Notes: a model not told the origin generated them from the letters alone. A DNA stretch of 9,985 nt from DASUFI01 sp036274635 (GCA_036274635.1 DASUFI010000024.1:1-9985); one strand, 5' to 3'. Counted from the stretch's first letter, positions 1 through 7,704 are shown. A program made the numbers and translations.

Positions 1-298
1 CCAGCAGCTTGTCCGCGTCGCGCGCGACGATCAGGCGGCCGGCGCCGAAGAGCGTGGCCGTGCACCAGGCCTGCAGCAGGCGCTCGGCGGCGGCGTCGTC
101 CGGCTCGCCCGCGCGCGGCGCGAAGGACTCGACCTCGCCGCCCGCGGTCTGCGCCGCGGACTCGATCAGGCGCTCCTTGACGAAAGGCTCCTCGCCCGCC
201 AGCACGATGAGCGGCGGCAGGGGCGCGTGCGCCAGGCGCTCGAGGGCCGCGTCGCGCAGCTCCAGGAAGCCAGGCGCCTTGCCGCGGCTCAGCGCCAC
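1..298 (-). CDS. holA: DNA polymerase III subunit delta (N-terminal part, runs off the left edge)
   Basis: The delta subunit is the clamp-loader 'wrench' that opens the sliding clamp during replication; it acts in the cytoplasm. The 99 visible residues resemble domain I of the HolA family: a hydrophobic strand and glycine/acidic turn (PLIVLAGEEPF, residues 29-39), then a helix (VKERLIESA), then the conserved segment ATLFGAGRLIVARDADKLL (81-99), which matches the family's 'SLF..RR.vvv.da.kl' region. No Walker A is present, as expected for delta rather than delta-prime. The start is taken as GTG at 298-296, the only plausible start before the conserved part; it overlaps the end of the upstream prenyltransferase gene by 10 nt and has only a weak ribosome site, suggesting translational coupling. 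The C-terminal two-thirds lies outside the window, so the identification rests on a short region. It could instead be another clamp-loader-like AAA+ protein, but HolA fits best. Confidence 0.75.
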   Translation of the reverse strand, partial: MALSRGKAPGFLELRDAALERLAHAPLPPLIVLAGEEPFVKERLIESAAQTAGGEVESFAPRAGEPDDAAAERLLQAWCTATLFGAGRLIVARDADKLL

Positions 299-1155
299 AG
301 CAGGTCCGCCGCGACCAGCAGCCCGAAGAGCAGCGAGACGGCGCCGTTGAGCGTGAAGAAGGCGGCGTTGACGCGCGCCAGGTTGCCGCCGCGCACGAGG
401 CCGTGCTCGACCACCAGCAGCGCCGCCACGAGGCCGATGGCGGCCCAGGACAGCGGCCCGAGGCCCGCGAGCCGCGCCGCCACGAGCAGCGCCGCGAGCA
501 TGCCCGCGTGCAGCAGGCGCGCCATGCCGAGGGCCGGCCCGATGCCCATGCGCGCGGGCAGCGAGCACAGCCCCTCGCGGCGGTCGTGCTCGACGTCCTG
601 GCAGGCGTAGATGACGTCGAAGCCGGCCACCCACAGCAGCACCGCCAGCCCGAGCCACAGCACGGGCGCGATGTCCGCATCGATGCTGCCGCGCGCCGCC
701 ACGTAGGCGGCCGGCGGCGAGAGGGCCAGCGCGAGGCCCACGAAGAGGTGCGCCAGGGCGGTGAAGCGCTTGGTCAGCGAATACAGCCACAGCACGGCCA
801 GCACGAGCGGCGCCAGCAGCAGGCACAGCCGGCTGATCGAGGCCGCGACGGCCACGAAGCCCGCCGCGCAGGCCAGCACGAAGAGCGCCATGGCGCGCGG
901 CGAGACCGCGCCGGCCGGCAGCGCGCGGGCGGCCGTGCGCGGGTTGCTGGCGTCGAAGCGCCGGTCGGCGAGGCGGTTCCAGCCCATGGCGGCCGAGCGC
1001 GCCAGCACCATGGCGGCCAGCACCTGCAGCGCCAGGCGCAGCGTGGGCGGGCGGCCGTGCAGCCCGAGCAGCAGCCCCAGCAGCGCGAAGGGCAGCGCGA
1101 AGACCGAGTGCGCCAGCTTGATGTCGGCCAGGATCCGCCGCAGCGCGCCGCTCAC
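289..1155 (-). CDS. mqnP: UbiA-family polyprenyltransferase, MqnP-like (menaquinone biosynthesis)
   Basis: This integral membrane enzyme transfers a polyprenyl chain to an aromatic acceptor. The 288-aa protein is hydrophobic, with about eight or nine predicted membrane segments, and has both Asp-rich Mg-diphosphate motifs: N60-R-L-A-D64-R-R-F-D68 and D180-V-I-Y-A-C-Q-D187-V-E-H-D191. Further signatures are AHSVFALPFA (15-24), NPRTAARALPAG (71-82), GLCSLPARMG (195-204) and FFTLNGAVS (266-274). These resemble the futalosine-pathway MqnP branch more than classical ubiquinone UbiA, though automatic annotation often says '4-hydroxybenzoate polyprenyltransferase'. Start is GTG at 1155-1153, sharing GTGA with the stop of ubiX; the reading frame stays open far upstream, but that part is antisense-like Arg/Ala-rich sequence inside ubiX. 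Family membership is very secure; the MqnP assignment is an inference supported by the neighbouring ubiX and ubiE. Confidence 0.9.
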   Translation of the reverse strand: MSGALRRILADIKLAHSVFALPFALLGLLLGLHGRPPTLRLALQVLAAMVLARSAAMGWNRLADRRFDASNPRTAARALPAGAVSPRAMALFVLACAAGFVAVAASISRLCLLLAPLVLAVLWLYSLTKRFTALAHLFVGLALALSPPAAYVAARGSIDADIAPVLWLGLAVLLWVAGFDVIYACQDVEHDRREGLCSLPARMGIGPALGMARLLHAGMLAALLVAARLAGLGPLSWAAIGLVAALLVVEHGLVRGGNLARVNAAFFTLNGAVSLLFGLLVAADLLWR

Positions 1156-1748
1156 GTCGCGTCCCCCGTGTCCGCGCCGCGCCAGGGGTGGCGCAGCGGC
1201 AGCCCGAGGCCCGCGGCCTGCAGCGCGCGGTCCACCACGAACTCGACCAGCTCGTCCATGGACTTCGGCCGGAAGTAGAAGGCCGGCATGGCCGGCACGA
1301 TGCGCGCGCCCAGCGTGGACAGCTCGTGCAGGTTGCGCAGGTGCAGGGTGGAGAAGGGCGTCTCGCGCGGCACCAGCACGAGCGGGCGGCGCTCCTTGAG
1401 CATGACGTCCGCGGCGCGCTCGATGAGCGTGCCCGACAGGCCGGCGGTGATGCGCGCGGCCGTGCCCATGGAGCAGGGCACCACGAGCATGGCGTCGGGC
1501 GCGCTGCTGCCGCTGGCGGGCAGGCCGGCGAGGTCGGCGTCGTCGTGGAAGAGCGGCGCGTTGCCCGTGCGGCCGCGCAGCCACTCGCGCGGGTCGCCGG
1601 GGCGGTCGTGCTCGATGGCCAGCACGCGCCGCGCGGGCTGGCTGACGATGACCTCGGTGGGCACGTCCTCGTCCAGCAGTCGCTCGACCAGCCGCACGCC
1701 GTAGAGGACGCCGGAGGCGCCCGTGATGCCGACGAGGACGCGCGTCAC
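1152..1748 (-). CDS. ubiX: Flavin prenyltransferase UbiX
   Basis: UbiX joins dimethylallyl phosphate to FMN, giving the prenylated FMN cofactor used by UbiD-type decarboxylases; it is a soluble flavoprotein. The 198-aa protein has the family's N-terminal Rossmann-like loop GITGASG (7-13), the PCSMGT loop (91-96), LKERRPLVLVPRETP (117-131) with the active-site Arg/Glu pair of the PRET segment (R128, E129), HLRNLHELSTLGA (136-148), AFYFRP (156-161) with the conserved Tyr, and a C-terminal VVDRAL helix (171-176). Length is usual for the family. The start is GTG at 1748-1746, immediately before the first strand (TRVLVGITG); upstream in-frame codons lie inside the CPBP gene and encode non-homologous sequence. 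It begins 5 nt after the CPBP stop and its stop overlaps the prenyltransferase start. A UbiD partner is not in this window, so it must be encoded elsewhere or further along. Confidence 0.93.
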   Translation of the reverse strand: MTRVLVGITGASGVLYGVRLVERLLDEDVPTEVIVSQPARRVLAIEHDRPGDPREWLRGRTGNAPLFHDDADLAGLPASGSSAPDAMLVVPCSMGTAARITAGLSGTLIERAADVMLKERRPLVLVPRETPFSTLHLRNLHELSTLGARIVPAMPAFYFRPKSMDELVEFVVDRALQAAGLGLPLRHPWRGADTGDAT

Positions 1749-1753
1749 GGCCG

Positions 1754-2506
1754 TCAGCCGTGCAGGGTCCGCAGGTCGCAAAGGACGTCGTAGAAGACGT
1801 GCATGTAGACGACCACGGCGAGACCCCGGGTGGCGAACAGGACGCCGAGGATCGTACCAGCCAGCAGCCGGAACACGAACCGGCCCGCCACCAGCGGCTC
1901 GCCGTAGGCGCCGAGGTGGTGGTACAGCGCGAAGGCCAGCGACGAGACCAGCACCGCGATGGCCGTGGCGGCCACCGGCTGCAGGTGCGCGGCGCGCACG
2001 AGCAGCAGCGCCAGGCCGCCCAGCAGCGCGAGCCGGAAGACGATCTCCTCCCACAGGCCCGCGCCCACCGAGAGCACGAAGGGCAGCCACGCCGGCTGCC
2101 CCGCGGCCGCGGCGGCGGGCCGCATCGAGAGGCCGAGGCCCCCCAGCATCCAGCCCACCAGCGGCCCCAGCAGCAGCGCGAAGCCCAGCGCCTCCAGCAG
2201 GATCCAGCGCGCGCGCGCCACGCTGGGCGGGCGCCGTCGCGCGAGCACGTAGAGCACGGCCAGCAGCAGCACGACCAGCCCGCGGCGCAGCCAGATCTCC
2301 AGCTGCGGCGACATGCGGCCGACCATGTCCGTGACGGCCAGCTCGGCCGTGTTGCGCTCGGGCGGAGCCAGCAGCATCACGGTGATCTCGTAGGCCAGCA
2401 GCAGCGGCACGACCATGAGCAGCGAGAGGCCGATGTCGCGCGACTCGTCGAGGTAGACGGCCAGCGCCGAGCGGCGAGGCGTGCGGCGCGCGGCGCGCTC
2501 CTTCAC
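1754..2506 (-). CDS. CPBP-family intramembrane glutamic/metalloprotease (Abi/CAAX-protease-like)
   Basis: The protein is 250 aa with several membrane segments (about 25-45, 75-90, 103-127, 140-150, 158-173, 178-195, 210-240). It carries all hallmark motifs of the CPBP family (Rce1-like, Pfam Abi/PF02517): EExxxR as E153-E154-I-V-F-R158, FxxxH as F192-A-L-Y-H196, and a C-terminal HxxxD as H236-V-F-Y-D240. These motifs place the catalytic Glu/His residues inside the membrane, so it should be an active protease. Start is GTG at 2506-2504 (MKERAARRTP...), a GTGA overlap with the ubiE stop; the N-terminus is basic and cytoplasmic-looking. The substrate is unknown. Members of this family process prenylated proteins in eukaryotes and peptides, bacteriocin-related proteins or membrane regulators in bacteria. 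Its position between ubiE and ubiX suggests a link to membrane quinone metabolism or simply to envelope function; that is only inference. Confidence 0.87.
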   Translation of the reverse strand: MKERAARRTPRRSALAVYLDESRDIGLSLLMVVPLLLAYEITVMLLAPPERNTAELAVTDMVGRMSPQLEIWLRRGLVVLLLAVLYVLARRRPPSVARARWILLEALGFALLLGPLVGWMLGGLGLSMRPAAAAAGQPAWLPFVLSVGAGLWEEIVFRLALLGGLALLLVRAAHLQPVAATAIAVLVSSLAFALYHHLGAYGEPLVAGRFVFRLLAGTILGVLFATRGLAVVVYMHVFYDVLCDLRTLHG

Positions 2507-3240
2507 GGCGCGGGCTTCTCCGCGACGTGCAGCAGCACCGCGCCGCCGAGCAGCCGGCGCTGCCAGAGCACCGAGAGCCCGTGGCCCGTGAGCACCGTGG
2601 CCAGCTCGCGCGCGCCGGCGAAGGCCCACACCGAGTCGGGCAGGTAGCGGTAGGCGTCGATCTGGCTGCCCGAGAGCAGGCGGCCCACGCGCGGCAACAC
2701 CCCGAACAGGTAGGCGCGGTACAGCGGCCCGAAGACCCGGCCCTCGGGCCGGCTGAACTCCAGGATGAGCAGCCGGCCGCCGGGCGCCAGCACGCGCGCC
2801 ATCTCCCCCACGGCCGCGGCCGGGTCCTGCACGTTGCGCAGGCCGAAGGCGACGGTCACCGCGCGGAAGCGCGCCGACTCGTACGGCAGGGCCAGGGCGT
2901 CGGCGACCGCGAGGCGCGGGATGCAGCCCACGCGCGCGGCCTTGGCCGGCAGCCGCGCCAGCATGTCCTCGCAGAAGTCGCTGGCGTGCACGCGCGTGCC
3001 GGGAGGCGCGGCGCGCTCGATGGCCAGCGCGAGGTCGCCCGTGCCGGAGCACAGGTCCAGCACGCGGTCGCCCGCCCGCAGCGGCGGCAGCGCGGCCACC
3101 ACGCGCCGGCGCCAGCGCTGGTCCTGGCCCGCGGAGAGCAGTCGGTTGAGCAGGTCGTAGCGCGGCGCGATGGACGCGAACATGCGCCGGACGTCGCGCC
3201 CCTTGTCGGGTGCGAGCGGGTCCGGCGCCGTGCCCGTCAT
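2503..3240 (-). CDS. ubiE: Demethylmenaquinone methyltransferase (UbiE/MenG)
   Basis: This SAM-dependent enzyme does the final ring C-methylation, turning demethylmenaquinone into menaquinone (UbiE proteins also act in ubiquinone synthesis). The 245-aa protein matches the family in length and motifs: VRRMFASIAPRYDLLNRLLS (17-36), SAM motif I VLDLCSGTGDLA (60-71), acidic residue of motif II in HASDF (85-89), ADALALP (113-119), AFGLRN (131-136), GGRLLILEFSRP (154-165) and YRYLPDSVWAFAG (197-209), a UbiE/MenG signature. Start is ATG at 3240-3238, 13 nt after the stop of the giant lipoprotein gene; no strong Shine-Dalgarno sequence is visible, so translation may depend on readthrough coupling. 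Its stop overlaps the CPBP start. With a futalosine-type prenyltransferase nearby, the menaquinone role is more likely than ubiquinone. Gene symbol menG would be equally valid. Confidence 0.93.
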   Translation of the reverse strand: MTGTAPDPLAPDKGRDVRRMFASIAPRYDLLNRLLSAGQDQRWRRRVVAALPPLRAGDRVLDLCSGTGDLALAIERAAPPGTRVHASDFCEDMLARLPAKAARVGCIPRLAVADALALPYESARFRAVTVAFGLRNVQDPAAAVGEMARVLAPGGRLLILEFSRPEGRVFGPLYRAYLFGVLPRVGRLLSGSQIDAYRYLPDSVWAFAGARELATVLTGHGLSVLWQRRLLGGAVLLHVAEKPAP

Positions 3241-3253
3241 CAGCCGGCGATCG

Positions 3254-6200
3254 TCACTGGCTGAAGTAGCTGGCCATGTTGGAGACGTCCTGCGGCGTCG
3301 TGATCGTCTTCAGCAGGGTGCCGGCGTCGACGTCGAAGACCACGATGACCTTGCCGCTGACCGACATGTACAGCCGGTCGGGCTCCCAGCGCGGGCTGTT
3401 CGTGGTCGTCGGCAGGATGTTGTCTGCCGTCGGGAACTTGGCGTTGCGCGTCAGGATGGGCACCGTCTTCGGCGTGCAGCCCGCATTGAACAGGTTGTAG
3501 TACGTGCCGAAGTCCTCGTTGACCACGCGGTCGCGGTTGTAGTCCGGCAGCGCGACGTCGTAGGCGACGCCCGTGAACTGCGACAGATACTGTGCCGTGA
3601 CCTCGAAGACCTTGTCGCCGAAACCGGGCTGGCCCAGGAAGTTGCCGATGGTCTGGCCGGGGCTGCTGTCCTTGGTGTACGCGATGCGCGAGACGATCGC
3701 GTGCCCGTCCTGGTCCTTGTGGGCCACGAAGGCGCTGGGCGTCTGGCCCCCCAGGCTGAAGACGTCCGTGGACTGCATGACCGGGTCATAGGTGATGCCG
3801 CGCGGCTGGAACATGTCGTGGAAGATCGGCGAGCCGGCCTGCAGCGGCTTGTTGGGCGCCACCGATCCGATGATGTTGTCGAACCCGATTCCCGCCAGGC
3901 CCGTGGGACCGGACTCGTAGATGAGGATGTTGTCCCCGCCGAAGTTGCTGATGAAGCCGTGGTAGGTGCCCTGGCCGAAGCCCGGCATCGACGCCGTCTC
4001 GCGCGCGCCGATGGCGATGTCGTACGGCTTGTCGATGCCGTTCTGCGCCAGCGTGCGACGCACGGTCAGCGTGCCGATGTCCACGATGCTGATCGTGTTG
4101 CCCAGGTAGTTCAGGACGAAGATGTCCTCGTGGTTGGGCGACACCGCCACTGCGCGCGGACCGGATCCCACCGGGATGCGCTTGAGCTCGGTCATGAAGG
4201 TGGCGCTGGTGGGGTCGGCGTCGACGGCCGACATGCTGTTGTCTCCCTCGTTGCTGACATACAGCGTCTCGAGCTCCGGCGACAGGCCGAGGCCGTACGG
4301 GTCGGGCAGCTTGAGCGACTGGATGACCTCCATCGTGTTGCTGTTCAGCACGTGGAGCTTCTTGTTCACGCCGTCGGACACGAACAGGAAGTTGCCGATC
4401 TGCTGGCGCGACTGGTAGACGGGCGCGACGAGGCCGCCGCTGTCGTAGGTGCCCGGGCCCGCGGCCGCGTTCAGCGCGGCCAGCAGGAAGGCGCCCGACG
4501 TGCAGGTCTTGGGCATCGGGCCCGTGTGCACGAACTTGACCGTGGATCCGCCGAAGCCCTGGAATGGGTTGCTGAAGCCGGGGTTCGGGAGCTGCGGCAC
4601 GTCGAAGGCCTGCTTGTTGCTCTCGTTGGACGTCGGATTGAGCTGGATGAAGCCGTTGATCGGGCGCGTGAGCGGCGGGATGCCCGTGCCGTCGTCGAAG
4701 AAGATGAAGCCGTCGGCCGCCCAGACCTCGTTGCCCTCGATGACGAAGGGATCCTGCTTCAGGTTGGTCTGGTCGAAGATCACCGACGTCTGCGGCAGCC
4801 CCACCGGGAAGCGCAGCGGCGGCGGGTTCGGCTCGGGCGGATCGGCGATGGAGTTCGTGTCGAGCGAGCCCTGCAGCGGCGTGTTGTAGGTGCGGTGGCG
4901 CAGCGGCGTCGAGAACGGGTTCTCCTCGTCGAAGTACACCGCGTCGAGGAACTGGCCCACCTCGATGTCACGCGCCACGCCCACGGCGGACTGGGGCGCC
5001 ACGACCTGCGTGGCCGTGGAGCCCTTGCCCTGGACGATGCCCGTGCGCACCAGCGATTCGTAGCCCGACGAGCCCTCGTTGATGCCGGGCACGGGCGTCA
5101 GCAGGCCCGTGGGGATGGCCGCGCCCAGCGCCAGCTCCGACTCGACGCCGGGCGGCTGGCCGAAGGTGGCGCCGCCGGAGCTGAAGCGTCCGAGGATGCC
5201 GTAGGCCTTGAAGTGCTCGCCGCCGGCGAAGGACCCGTTGGACTTGTAGTTGAAGAGGGTCAGGTTGCCGGTGAGCTTGGTGGGCAGATAGCGCGAGACC
5301 TCGAGGTAGTTCTCGTAGCCCTCGTTCTCGTTCGCGCCGCCCGGCTTGTTGGTGTTGTAGCCGGTGCCGTTGAGGTCGAGGATGCCCATACCGCCGGCGT
5401 TGTAGGCCAGGTACAGGGCCTGCGGCGAGACGGGCGCGTTGACGTAGAGCTTCTCGTTGTCCGTGCCGACGCGGAAGGTGCGGCAGATGTTGAAGCCGCC
5501 CGTGGTCGTGTCGTCCGCTGCGTCGCCGTCGAGGAGCGTGTCCACCGCGACGGTGGTGCCGCCGTAGCAGAGCTGCCCCTGCAGGTCCATCGGGCCGGCG
5601 TTGACCTTGATGATGGTGTCGTCGCCGATGATGGCCGTCTTCTGGCTGGCGTCCTCGCCCAGGCCCACCGACGACAGGCCCTGGAAGGGCGTGAAGGCGA
5701 CGCCCGAGCGCGTCTGGTTGCCGTGGTCGGTGATCTCGAGCTGCGAGAAGCCCAGGCCCGCCACGCACACGCCGAGCGTGACGATCGAGCCGGGCGGCAG
5801 CTCGACCAGCGGCTCCACCACGAAGGCGTTCAGGTTGTTCTGGTTCAGCGGGTAGATGTCGCACGGCACGGTGCCGCGCGGCATCGTGGCCAGCGTGTTC
5901 TGCTGCTGCGGGTTGAGGCCGTTGCCGTTGGCCTCGGCCGAGGTGAAGGCCGTGCCGTCGTCGAAGCCGCTGGGCGACTTGCCCGACAGCGAGTTGACCT
6001 TCTGGATGAGGCCGAAGGTGGGCGAGCCGGCGGCCTTGTTCACGCCGGCCTGCTGGTTGACCGCCAGGTAGATGCTGGCCGCGAGCGGCGCGCCCAGCTG
6101 GCCCGGCTGGATGAGGCTGGACGGGCTCGGCACCGGGCGCGAGTTGCCGTTGAACGGGAACATGATCCCGAACTGATCGCTGCTGTGGATGGTGTACTTG

Positions 6201-7699
6201 CGGCTGAAGCCCACCGAGTTGGGCACCACCTCGCGATCGAACTTCACCAGGAAGCGCGCCCGCGTCGAGATGAGGTTGGTGATGTCCGAAGGCGGCGTGG
6301 GGTTGTACACCCCGATGGCGTCCTGGTTCGGGTACAGCAGGTCGATGGCCGGCACCGAGGTGTTCTCGTTGACGTAGATCGCCGGGCCGCGGTTGAAGGT
6401 GCCGTTGACCGACCGCGGGTCCGCGCCGACGTTCGACTGGTTGACCGCGTAGGTGTGGAAGTACGGGTTGTCGATGGTGCCGTTGCCCTGCGACCGCAGG
6501 CGCGAGATGTTCACCGAGAAGAAGCCGATGACCGCGGCGGCCTCGTCGCCATCCGTGCCGAAGTCGTTCACCGAGCCGGGCACGGTGGTGTTGGCGCCGA
6601 ACACACGGCCGCCGCCCGCCGAGGTGGTCGGGTTGGGCAGTACCAGCACGCCGTCGCCGGTGATGAAGCCGGACGTGCTGGCCGAGCCGGCCGTGGTGAT
6701 GAGCGTGGGGTCCTCGTGCGCGATGTAGGTGAAGACGTTCGGGTCCATGACCCGCGCCTGGCAGCCCGCCGGCAGGTTGCTCAGCACCGGATCGATCGTG
6801 GCCAGCGAGGTGAGGCCCGGGCCGGTGGGCACGGCCGTCTGGCCGCCGATGATCGCGACGCCGCTCACGTGGCGGTGCTGGAAGGTCTGGTCGACGGCGT
6901 TGTCGTCGACCGTCTCGATCCAGCGCGCCTCGATGAACACGTTGTCCGACGCGCCGATGGCCGAGTCACCGAGATAGCTGTTGGTGGCGTTGAGCGGGTT
7001 GAAGAGGCTGGTCGTGTCCAGCTTGTAGGGGAACACGATCTGGATGAACTGGTGCTGGTCCGTCGCGGACGGGCCGCGGCCCGACCCGCTGGCGCTCAGC
7101 AGGCCCATCGTGTTGGGCAGCACCGGCAGCTTGGCGCCCGTGGAGCCGGGCACGTTGGTGAACAGGCCCGCGCCGCCGTCGCCGGTGGCGTCACCACCCG
7201 CGGCCGAGTCGATGTCGCCGCCCGTGAAGCCGGTGAAGGTGAAGCCCGCGGGCGGGGAGTCCACCAGCGAGGCCTCCGGCGGGCCGGTGGTGGTCTGGAA
7301 CAGGTCGTAGAGGTTGTTGGCGCCCAGGATGAGGCCCGCCGTGCTGCCGGGACCGACGCCCGTGAGGTAGGGCTCCGGCACGCCGTCGCCGCTGTAGTCG
7401 CAGCCGTTGAGGGTGATCAGGTTGGCGAAGTTCTGCTGCTTGGCGACGTCCGTGGCCGACGAGCTGTCCGGGTTGCCGCCGTCGACGAGGTCGGTCTGCG
7501 TGGAGCTGCCGTCGGTGTCCGACGTGGCATAGCTGACCACGCGCTTGTCGGCCTCGCTGGGCGGGACCGCTCCGAGGTCGCCCGGGCCGCCGGGGCTGGT
7601 GCCGCCCGTAGACGTGCTGCCTCCCCCACCACCTCCGCACGCCGCGACGACGAGTCCGAGGGACAGAAGGGAGGCGATCCGGGCGCGGTGCGAAGTCAT
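3254..7699 (-). CDS. Giant secreted lipoprotein with Ig-like (SbsA/Big_5-type) regions and a C-terminal YVTN beta-propeller
   Basis: The 1481-aa protein begins with a lipoprotein signal peptide (MTSHRARIASLLSLGLVVAAC); the lipobox cysteine is C21, followed by six glycines and a Ser/Thr/Gly/Pro linker. Gly at +2 favours outer-membrane retention in a diderm. About 185-300 and 450-675 resemble bacterial Ig-like Big_5 domains: QIVFPYKLDTTSLF, then ARFLVKFDREVVPNS and the closing LPPGSIVTLGV...DHGN. Residues 675-1100 are not recognised. Residues 1100-1481 form a YVTN/YncE-like beta-propeller with blade motifs starting at F1106, Y1147, F1194, F1249, F1324 and Y1444, such as LYVSNEGDN and IFVLNYLGNTISIVD. 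Eight further cysteines could form disulfides. Calcium-loop-like motifs lie at 101-109 and 1386-1397. Start ATG 7699-7697 is backed by GAGGAG five nt upstream. The enzyme-like name 'lactonase' would be unsafe: no catalytic residues are identifiable. It probably has a surface or periplasmic binding role, function unknown. It is the first gene of the leftward unit, 13 nt before ubiE. Confidence 0.88.
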   Translation of the reverse strand: MTSHRARIASLLSLGLVVAACGGGGGGSTSTGGTSPGGPGDLGAVPPSEADKRVVSYATSDTDGSSTQTDLVDGGNPDSSSATDVAKQQNFANLITLNGCDYSGDGVPEPYLTGVGPGSTAGLILGANNLYDLFQTTTGPPEASLVDSPPAGFTFTGFTGGDIDSAAGGDATGDGGAGLFTNVPGSTGAKLPVLPNTMGLLSASGSGRGPSATDQHQFIQIVFPYKLDTTSLFNPLNATNSYLGDSAIGASDNVFIEARWIETVDDNAVDQTFQHRHVSGVAIIGGQTAVPTGPGLTSLATIDPVLSNLPAGCQARVMDPNVFTYIAHEDPTLITTAGSASTSGFITGDGVLVLPNPTTSAGGGRVFGANTTVPGSVNDFGTDGDEAAAVIGFFSVNISRLRSQGNGTIDNPYFHTYAVNQSNVGADPRSVNGTFNRGPAIYVNENTSVPAIDLLYPNQDAIGVYNPTPPSDITNLISTRARFLVKFDREVVPNSVGFSRKYTIHSSDQFGIMFPFNGNSRPVPSPSSLIQPGQLGAPLAASIYLAVNQQAGVNKAAGSPTFGLIQKVNSLSGKSPSGFDDGTAFTSAEANGNGLNPQQQNTLATMPRGTVPCDIYPLNQNNLNAFVVEPLVELPPGSIVTLGVCVAGLGFSQLEITDHGNQTRSGVAFTPFQGLSSVGLGEDASQKTAIIGDDTIIKVNAGPMDLQGQLCYGGTTVAVDTLLDGDAADDTTTGGFNICRTFRVGTDNEKLYVNAPVSPQALYLAYNAGGMGILDLNGTGYNTNKPGGANENEGYENYLEVSRYLPTKLTGNLTLFNYKSNGSFAGGEHFKAYGILGRFSSGGATFGQPPGVESELALGAAIPTGLLTPVPGINEGSSGYESLVRTGIVQGKGSTATQVVAPQSAVGVARDIEVGQFLDAVYFDEENPFSTPLRHRTYNTPLQGSLDTNSIADPPEPNPPPLRFPVGLPQTSVIFDQTNLKQDPFVIEGNEVWAADGFIFFDDGTGIPPLTRPINGFIQLNPTSNESNKQAFDVPQLPNPGFSNPFQGFGGSTVKFVHTGPMPKTCTSGAFLLAALNAAAGPGTYDSGGLVAPVYQSRQQIGNFLFVSDGVNKKLHVLNSNTMEVIQSLKLPDPYGLGLSPELETLYVSNEGDNSMSAVDADPTSATFMTELKRIPVGSGPRAVAVSPNHEDIFVLNYLGNTISIVDIGTLTVRRTLAQNGIDKPYDIAIGARETASMPGFGQGTYHGFISNFGGDNILIYESGPTGLAGIGFDNIIGSVAPNKPLQAGSPIFHDMFQPRGITYDPVMQSTDVFSLGGQTPSAFVAHKDQDGHAIVSRIAYTKDSSPGQTIGNFLGQPGFGDKVFEVTAQYLSQFTGVAYDVALPDYNRDRVVNEDFGTYYNLFNAGCTPKTVPILTRNAKFPTADNILPTTTNSPRWEPDRLYMSVSGKVIVVFDVDAGTLLKTITTPQDVSNMASYFSQ

Positions 7700-7704
7700 C
7701 GGGG

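Noticed and set aside
1461..1480. Loss of an active-site Lys in UbiX (PCSMGT instead of the CSMKT seen in some homologs)
   Set aside because: This position varies widely between functional UbiX/Pad1 families, while the Arg/Glu/Tyr active-site segments are intact.
1156..3052. Upstream extensions of the mqnP, ubiX and CPBP reading frames
   Set aside because: The extensions run through neighbouring genes in the same strand and encode Arg/Ala/Pro-rich sequence; homology-like sequence starts at the GTG codons at 1155, 1748 and 2506.
3241..3253. Terminator between the lipoprotein gene and ubiE
   Set aside because: Only 13 nt separate the genes, with no GC stem followed by a T run on the minus strand.
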